Below are positions 33,592 to 38,794 of a stretch of 38,794 nucleotides of DNA, in pieces. The notes beneath the pieces are model-generated. The model was not told where the DNA came from and made no database searches. It saw only the letters and a program-made list of their open reading frames with translations. The translations under genes were made by a program, and so were the position numbers. Source of the stretch: Prosthecobacter debontii (GTDB lineage Bacteria; Verrucomicrobiota; Verrucomicrobiia; Verrucomicrobiales; Akkermansiaceae); the NCBI GenBank assembly GCA_945869465.1, contig CAMBPB010000023.1, forward strand, positions 1-38,794, in the 5' to 3' direction. Position 1 is the first letter of the stretch, and each line of letters starts with the position of its first letter.

Positions 33592-35943
33592 TCATTCTTT
33601 GGCGAGCCGCACCTCGATCGGCTTGTCGGTGGTGAGGTGCATGTCGCGTTGGGGATAGGGAACTCCGATCTCCATTTCGGTGAACCGTTTCTCGATCATG
33701 AGACGGAGGTCGCTGGCGACGATCATGGCGTTGGTCGAGCCGCCGAGTTCCACCCAGAAGTAGAGGGTGAAGATCAGCGCGCTGTCACCGAAGTCATCGA
33801 ACACCGCGAAAGGTTCCGGGTTTTTACAGATCAGTCCGTGGCGGCCGGCGGACTCCGTTAGGATCTCCATGACTTTCTGCGGCTGGCTGCCATAGGCGAC
33901 GCCGACGCGCAGGTTGCGGCGCATCTTGGAACTGCTCAGCGTCCAGTTGGTCACGCGGTTTTCGAGAAACACCGAGTTGGGAATCATCGTTTCAACGTCG
34001 TCCGGACTGCGAATGACCGACGAGCGGGTGTTGACTTCGGTGACGGTGCCGATGATGCCCTCCACGTCGAGGATGTCGCCTACCCGCACTTTGCGTTCGG
34101 CCAGCACGATGATGCCGCTGATGAAGTTTTTGATCAGAGTCTGCATTCCGAAGCCAAGACCGATGGCAAGGGCGCCGCCAAAGAACGCGAAGACGGTTAG
34201 GGGAATCTTGAGAAATGACAGTGTGCTGATGGCGAGAAAAACGCCGACGATGATCATCGCCCAGTTGCGCAGCGTTTTCGCCTGGGCTTCTGCGATGTGG
34301 CCGCGGGTGACCAGGCTGCGCTGGACGCGGTTGGCGATGTGTGAGGCGGCCCAGTAGCCGATGAGGAAGAACATCAGGGCGCGCAGCAGCATGCCGAGTG
34401 TGACCGGGATTTTTCCGGTGATGGTCTGGCCATCGACTTCGAGCTTGTCCTCGAAGCTCATCAGCTCGAAGGACCAGATCTTTTTCACCCTCTGCCAAGT
34501 GGTGGTGGCGAGAGCGGACGCGCGCGTGAAGAATCCGGCCTCGTCGGGTTCGGGCGAATATTCGGCGACCCAGCGTGCGACGAGATTGCGCTGCGCACCC
34601 ACCGCCTGGGAGACTCGCTTGACTGCGGCAAGCTTCTCGCTGGTGGCGGACCTCTGCTCGCTGACCAGGCTGAAACGCGGGTCATCGGCGGCGATGGACG
34701 CGGCGCGGGACTCGAGTTTGGTTAGGTCCGCCTCGCTGGTGGAGATTTCGTTCACTAGCATGCTTTCCCATCCGAGCAGCCTTTCCACCAAGGAGGTGAT
34801 GGTGGAGAGGGCTTTTGCCCGTTGTTCCATATTGGGTGCAGTGATGATGGCCCGGCGATCCTGATAGGACCTCGACGCGATGTTTTCCAATTGGATCAGG
34901 CTCTCCAGTCCTTCGACGACGGATTGGGTGGACTCGATGCGCCCCTCGGCCACTTCCATTCGGAATTTTGCGAGTTCCAATCCTTCCGGCTGCTTGCTGT
35001 CGGTGGCCGTGGAAGCGAGCTCGTCCAGAGCTTTCTGAGCTTGGCTGCGCGAAGCCATGACGGATTTGAGTCGTTTCGAAACCGCGGTGATTTCCTTTTC
35101 CAGCGATTTTTTCCGTTCTGCGGAAATCCTGCCGAGTTTGGCGAGGTCCTCGTCGTTGAGGCGGGAGTTCGCGCTGGCGGTTTTTATTTTCCGCTGGGTA
35201 AGTTCGAGCTCGGCCTTGGAAGCTGCGATGCGGTCGAGAAGCACGCGACAGCCGGCTTGCAACAGGCCGGCCCGGGCGGCGAGCAGACGGGATTTGATGC
35301 GTGCGGCATCGAGCCGCCACTTGGCGGCCTCGATTTTTTCGCCGTCCTCATTCTGCACGGTGACGATTCCGGAGCTAACAGATCCCTCGGCGGCTTTGGT
35401 ATCCGCCATGATGACGGCGAGGATGTTTTCGAAATTGGCGAGGGAGGATTCGGACGAGGCGAGTTTGGATTGGATCGCATCCCGCTCGTTGAGCAGCTCG
35501 TCAATCATCGGCAGAGGATAGGGAGGTTTTTCCTCGAATCCGTTCCAAGCGGCTTCTTCGGCGCGTGCCGCGGTGAGCGCCTTGCGGGCATCGGTGAGGG
35601 CGGTGACGTTTTTGATCGAACGCGTGGCAGTTAGAATCATTTGCTCCAGATCGCGCCGGCGGTCATCGAGTTCCGCCGGCGTGATGCTCGGTGGGAGTGC
35701 GGCGGAGGCGCCATCCGCATCCAATTTCGCCAGGGAATCACGGGCATCCTGATGCCATTTTTCGAGTCTCGCGCGAATTTCAACCGGCTGTTCGGGGGCC
35801 TCGGCTTTGGGCGGTTGCTGGGCTTCCACCGCTTTTTTCAAGCTGCCGATCTGGCCATGGGCGGGGAGGGGGAGACCAAGCGCCACGCAACACGAGATTA
35901 AAACATACCGGAGAATTCCGGCTTTCGATTGGGAAGGATTCAT
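33592..35943 (-). CDS. MscS/MscK-type mechanosensitive channel with long periplasmic coiled coil
   Basis: The 783-residue protein has a signal peptide (about 1-30, LRYVLISCCVALGLPLPAHG). A long Ala/Glu/Lys/Arg-rich helical region (about 50-490) with strong coiled-coil character follows. Membrane helices begin near 520 (ALMFFLIGYWAASHI) and continue at 555-620. The pore helix GGALAIGLGFGMQTLIKNF is near 600, then the MscS cytoplasmic beta domain (VRVGDILDVEGIIGTVTEV). This is the MscK-like large form, which opens under osmotic downshock to release solutes. ATG 35943 overlaps the rhodanese-like gene by 4 bases. The longer upstream frame is an antisense shadow of that gene. Confidence 0.92.
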   Translation of the reverse strand: MNPSQSKAGILRYVLISCCVALGLPLPAHGQIGSLKKAVEAQQPPKAEAPEQPVEIRARLEKWHQDARDSLAKLDADGASAALPPSITPAELDDRRRDLEQMILTATRSIKNVTALTDARKALTAARAEEAAWNGFEEKPPYPLPMIDELLNERDAIQSKLASSESSLANFENILAVIMADTKAAEGSVSSGIVTVQNEDGEKIEAAKWRLDAARIKSRLLAARAGLLQAGCRVLLDRIAASKAELELTQRKIKTASANSRLNDEDLAKLGRISAERKKSLEKEITAVSKRLKSVMASRSQAQKALDELASTATDSKQPEGLELAKFRMEVAEGRIESTQSVVEGLESLIQLENIASRSYQDRRAIITAPNMEQRAKALSTITSLVERLLGWESMLVNEISTSEADLTKLESRAASIAADDPRFSLVSEQRSATSEKLAAVKRVSQAVGAQRNLVARWVAEYSPEPDEAGFFTRASALATTTWQRVKKIWSFELMSFEDKLEVDGQTITGKIPVTLGMLLRALMFFLIGYWAASHIANRVQRSLVTRGHIAEAQAKTLRNWAMIIVGVFLAISTLSFLKIPLTVFAFFGGALAIGLGFGMQTLIKNFISGIIVLAERKVRVGDILDVEGIIGTVTEVNTRSSVIRSPDDVETMIPNSVFLENRVTNWTLSSSKMRRNLRVGVAYGSQPQKVMEILTESAGRHGLICKNPEPFAVFDDFGDSALIFTLYFWVELGGSTNAMIVASDLRLMIEKRFTEMEIGVPYPQRDMHLTTDKPIEVRLAKE

Positions 35944-36263
35944 GGGCGGGGCGTTGACTCGGGCTTGATGGTCGGTTGCCCAGCCTTTTTCCATTCGAGC
36001 ATGCCGCCCTCGAGGTTGCGAATTTCCTTGAAGCCGAGTTCGGCCAGCTTTGCGGCGCGGGCAGCGCAAGGGATGCGCTTGGCCGTGGCAAGATATCCGC
36101 CGGCGAACTCTTCCTTGGTGCGCACGTCAAGGACTTGCGCGGCGGGGTTGGCTGTTAGCCAGGCCGCCGCCGCCGCCGCGGGTTTCGCGTTCACAGGCTC
36201 TTCCGCGCGAGCCATGGCGATACCGCCGATGCAGATGGAACCCGTCGCAATCCAGTGTTTCAT
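35940..36263 (-). CDS. Exported rhodanese-like protein lacking the catalytic loop
   Basis: The 107-residue protein has a signal peptide (GSICIGGIAMARAEEP). It begins the rhodanese fold with AQVLDVRTKEEFAGGYLATA and ends it with AKLAELGFKEIRNLEGGMLEW and KKAGQP. The middle is missing: ATAKRIP joins directly to CAARAAK, where normal single-domain rhodaneses have some 30 more residues including the active-site loop C-x-x-G-x-R. The lone cysteine may be the former active cysteine, but the anion-binding loop is not formed. Sulfur transfer is therefore unlikely. It shares ATGA with the channel gene, so it may now serve only as the upstream cistron or as a binding module. Confidence 0.8.
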   Translation of the reverse strand: MKHWIATGSICIGGIAMARAEEPVNAKPAAAAAAWLTANPAAQVLDVRTKEEFAGGYLATAKRIPCAARAAKLAELGFKEIRNLEGGMLEWKKAGQPTIKPESTPRP

Positions 36264-36269
36264 GACGGG

Positions 36270-36298
36270 AGATTTGCCCGCAATCGCCGGGGCATCAA
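36270..36298 (-). promoter_or_regulatory. Candidate leaderless promoter of the rhodanese-channel operon
   Basis: TTGATG (36293-36298 on the minus strand), a 17-base spacer and AAATCT (36270-36275) are followed by six bases and ATG 36263. Confidence 0.45.
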
Positions 36299-36308
36299 GC
36301 GGGAAGAC

Positions 36309-37412
36309 TCAAACGTCGCCGCGTTCGTCGCGTTCGAGCTGGATGCGGTCATTGAGATTGCGGGCTTTGACGCGGTGCGAGCGTTTGGCCCAGCGCTCGA
36401 TGGCCATCTGGCGTTTTTCCGCGCGTTTTTTGAGGGCGGCGATTTCGCTTTCGAGATTGAGAAAACTTTCATGGCGGCCGGCATCCATTTCGCCGCTCTC
36501 GACGGCGGCGCGGATCGCGCAACCCGCATCGCTGCGGTGGCTGCAATCCGAGTAGCGGCAATGCGCCGTGATCGCATCAATGTCGGAAAAACTTTCGCGA
36601 AGCGTGGTTTCATCGGTCCACATCTGGATTTCCCGCATGCCGGGATTGTCGATGAGCATTCCGCCGGCGTGCAGTGGAACGAGTTCGCGCGAAGTGGTGG
36701 TGTGGCGGCCCTTGCCGGTGGTTTCGTTCACCTCGCTAGTCCATTGCCATTCCTCGCCGTAGAGCTGGTTGACGAGCGTGGACTTGCCGACTCCGCTGGA
36801 GCCGACGATGCACATGGTGACGCCTTTTTTGAGATACTTCTTGAGTGTTTTCAGCCCCTCGCCCTTGAGCGCGCTAGTGACGTGAACATTGGCGCCATCC
36901 CACAACGCGGCTATTTGCGCGGCGGCCTGCTGGTTTTGTTCGGTCGGATAGAGGTCGGATTTGTTCACCAAAACAACGGCTTTCGCGCCGCTGCGCTCGA
37001 TGAGCATGAAGTAGCGCTCCATCCGGCGGACATTGAAATCCGCTCCGGCATCGGTGACCACCGCGACGAAGTCGATATTCGCGCCGATCACCTGGGCCTG
37101 CGAGCTGTTGCCGGGCATTTTCCGCGAAAAGCAGGACTTGCGGGGCAAGGCGGCGCGGATCACATGGTCCTGGTTTTCATTTCCGAGTTCGAGTGCCACC
37201 CAATCTCCAACGGCCGGCAGGTCCGCATCACAAACCGCCTCGTGCCAAAGGCGGCCACATAGGATGACGTCGATTTCGTCGCCATCGCCGAGGAAGGCGC
37301 CGAAATTGATCGGCGACTCGCGGATCAGGCGTGCGGGGACCCAGCCTTTGGCGCGATAGGGCACGAAGGCGGTTTCGAAATCCTGATTCCAGCCGAGATC
37401 GCGCAGGGTCAT
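36309..37412 (-). CDS. rsgA: Ribosome small-subunit-dependent GTPase A
   Basis: RsgA is a circularly permuted GTPase that checks late maturation of the 30S subunit. The 367 residues comprise an OB fold (about 30-100). The GTPase motifs follow in permuted order: NKSD (G4, about 153), SALKGEGL (G5), GSSGVGKSTLVN (G1, about 213) and DNPGMRE (G3, about 260). The zinc-binding helical end has AHCRYSDCSHRSDAGC (about 288-303). ATG 37412 is favoured over GTG 37421 because the candidate -10 abuts the GTG. It stands alone, 45 bases from the rhodanese-like gene on the same strand. Confidence 0.96.
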   Translation of the reverse strand: MTLRDLGWNQDFETAFVPYRAKGWVPARLIRESPINFGAFLGDGDEIDVILCGRLWHEAVCDADLPAVGDWVALELGNENQDHVIRAALPRKSCFSRKMPGNSSQAQVIGANIDFVAVVTDAGADFNVRRMERYFMLIERSGAKAVVLVNKSDLYPTEQNQQAAAQIAALWDGANVHVTSALKGEGLKTLKKYLKKGVTMCIVGSSGVGKSTLVNQLYGEEWQWTSEVNETTGKGRHTTTSRELVPLHAGGMLIDNPGMREIQMWTDETTLRESFSDIDAITAHCRYSDCSHRSDAGCAIRAAVESGEMDAGRHESFLNLESEIAALKKRAEKRQMAIERWAKRSHRVKARNLNDRIQLERDERGDV

Positions 37413-37421
37413 TCGGGGCAC

Positions 37422-37449
37422 AGTTTAGCGCGAAATGCCGCGCTGTCGA
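37422..37449 (-). promoter_or_regulatory. Candidate near-leaderless promoter of rsgA
   Basis: TCGACA (37444-37449 on the minus strand), a 16-base spacer and TAAACT (37422-37427) are followed by nine bases and ATG 37412. The -10 ends directly at GTG 37421, which therefore cannot be the start codon of this transcript. The rest of 37450-37637 shows no gene. Confidence 0.5.
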
Positions 37450-37637
37450 TTCCCACGTTGTTTGCAAAATGGCAGTGCACGATTTTGCAGATGCCTTTTC
37501 TGGATGGTTCTCATCTGATGCCCTTCAGCAAATCCTCGTCCGACAAGCGCCCACCGTCATTGGCGGCACTTCCAGTCATCGATTAATCCACTGTGGCAGT
37601 AGAGTGGAAACTCGGGGGCTGGTGCGGCCATGGTTTT

Positions 37638-38794
37638 CTAGGGCGCGGTGCTGCGGCGCGGCGCGGTCAGCGTGGATTCGGCGAGGGCGAGGAAGCGGTC
37701 GCGCATGGCCTGGACGCTGTAGGATTGTTGGGCGGCTTGGCGGCCGTTGTGGCGGAAGGTTTGGAGATCGGTTGGGCGCTGGAGCAGGTCGTGCCAGGCG
37801 GTGGCGAGGGCGATGGGATCGTCGGGGGGGACGAGGATGCCAGCGTCGCTGGTGGCGATGATTTCGGGGAAGGAGGAGGCGTTTGGCTGCACGACGGGAA
37901 CTCCGCTGGCGAGGGCCTCGACAAGATAGAGGCCGAAGGCTTCGGGGTAGGTGGCCGGGACGGAAAAGAGGGTGAGCGAGGCGAGCATATCGGCTTTTTC
38001 ACCGCGTGAAATGTTAGGCGACCACGTGATTTGATCGGTTAGTCCGGCGGCTTCGATTTGTTGTTTGAGTCCGGCGATGAGTTTGTGATCGCCGGGGGTG
38101 GCGGCGCCGGCGATGTGGAGGCGGGCGTCGGGATGGTGCAGTCGGGTGCGGAGGTGGATGAAAGCCTGGACGAGGTGAGGAAGGCCCTTTTCCCGGATCA
38201 TGCGGGCGAGGTAGCCGATGACCGGGGGCGAGGAAGGTGTGGCGACGCGGTAGCCATCGAGATCAATTCCGTTAGGCATCACCTCGATGCGCAGATTCGG
38301 GTCGTCGAGGCGGTGGCGCATGAGGTCGGCATAGAACTGGCTGGGAGCGACTAGCAGATCGGCGTCGGCAAGGCGGGCGCGGAGTTCGGACCAGCACTGG
38401 GATTTGAAGGGCTCGGGCAGGCCGTCGATGAAACTGTCTTCGCCTTGGAAACAGCAGATGATTTTCACGCCGAGTCGGCGTTTCAGGTCGCGGATCATAC
38501 CGGCTTGCAGGGCGGTGCCCAGACAGAGGAGGTCGGGTTTTTCGCTGGCGAGCCAGTTGATGAGTTGGTCGAGTTCCTTGTCGAAGTGGCTGTTCTCGAT
38601 GCGGAGCATGGCGAGGGCCATTTCACCATGACCGCGGGCGGAAGTCATGTGGCTGCGGCGGGCGGCGGAGCGGAGCAGGGAGGGGTTGTTGAGGAGCTTG
38701 TGGAACCAGCGGGGGATGTGGCGGAGGAAGGGGATTTTGTGTTGGAGGAACACATTGATGCCGCCGAAGAAGATGGGATTTCCTAACATCGGAA
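37638..38794 (-). CDS. GT4-type glycosyltransferase, N-terminus beyond the right edge
   Basis: The frame is open to the last base, so the N-terminus is missing. The first visible ATG (38789) is internal: the next residues, NPIFFGGINVFLQHKIP, match a segment that in related enzymes follows some tens of residues of donor-side Rossmann fold. The visible 385 codons show a GT-B layout with VMPNGIDLDGY near the domain junction (about 168), YLARMIREKGLPHLVQAF, HIAGAATPGDH, and the sugar-nucleotide site EAFGLYLVEALASGVPVV (about 285). This is typical of cytoplasmic GT4 enzymes making surface polysaccharides or glycolipids. Donor and acceptor are unknown; no neighbouring polysaccharide genes are in view. 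Confidence 0.9.
   Translation of the reverse strand, partial: PMLGNPIFFGGINVFLQHKIPFLRHIPRWFHKLLNNPSLLRSAARRSHMTSARGHGEMALAMLRIENSHFDKELDQLINWLASEKPDLLCLGTALQAGMIRDLKRRLGVKIICCFQGEDSFIDGLPEPFKSQCWSELRARLADADLLVAPSQFYADLMRHRLDDPNLRIEVMPNGIDLDGYRVATPSSPPVIGYLARMIREKGLPHLVQAFIHLRTRLHHPDARLHIAGAATPGDHKLIAGLKQQIEAAGLTDQITWSPNISRGEKADMLASLTLFSVPATYPEAFGLYLVEALASGVPVVQPNASSFPEIIATSDAGILVPPDDPIALATAWHDLLQRPTDLQTFRHNGRQAAQQSYSVQAMRDRFLALAESTLTAPRRSTAP

Noticed and set aside
37471..37590. Short plus-strand frame starting MAVHDFADAFSGW between rsgA and the glycosyltransferase
   Set aside because: It has no family resemblance or promoter, and it runs on into the antisense of the glycosyltransferase gene.

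Overview
This is a GC-rich, densely coded bacterial chromosome segment, most probably from the phylum Verrucomicrobiota. The main pointers are a very large pilin-like protein of the Verru_Chthon cassette protein A type at 8777-12262, a class I (iron-sulfur) fumarase, a complete Bat operon, and LPS synthesis (Kdo transferase) as in a Gram-negative cell envelope. The species cannot be read from the sequence.

Layout, left to right. The left edge holds the 3' part of a phospholipase-D-like gene resembling DrmC of DISARM phage defence. A gene-poor stretch and a tRNA-Ser(GCU) follow; these may mark the border of a genomic island. Positions 878-7793 (minus strand) carry an envelope and nitrogen-control group: psd, glnD, waaA and an unrecognised charged protein with a nine-copy 15-bp repeat. 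Positions 8020-12262 (minus) hold the Verru_Chthon-like protein and a small secreted partner. tilS and a CapA-like gene run rightwards from 12511. Positions 14544-22695 (minus) are a tightly overlapping seven-gene MoxR/Bat operon: moxR, a DUF58 gene, a DUF4381-like gene, batA, a fused batB-batC, batD and batE.

Next come a broken adenosine deaminase fragment, heme A synthase, polyphosphate kinase 2, fumarase, a Uma2-type nuclease and exonuclease III. Positions 28560-31106 are an untidy accessory patch: a structured repeat, a frameshifted secreted-protein remnant, a Doc/AbrB toxin-antitoxin pair, and a chimeric reading frame in which a piece of an RND metal-efflux pump sits inside a small secreted-protein gene. 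The right end returns to ordinary genes: PhoX-like phosphatase, ribD, an MscS/MscK-type channel, a rhodanese-like protein that has lost its cysteine loop, rsgA, and a GT4 glycosyltransferase cut by the right edge.

The most general observation is regulatory. In front of at least eleven genes there is a candidate sigma70-type promoter (usually TTGnnn, a 16-17 bp spacer, then a -10 with A at position 2 and usually T at position 6), and the -10 lies only 6-12 bases before the start codon. These transcripts would be leaderless or nearly so. The pattern also settles several start codons (psd GTG 7793, tilS GTG 12511, rsgA ATG 37412). Functions are assigned by recognising motifs and family sequence patterns by eye; no database search was possible.
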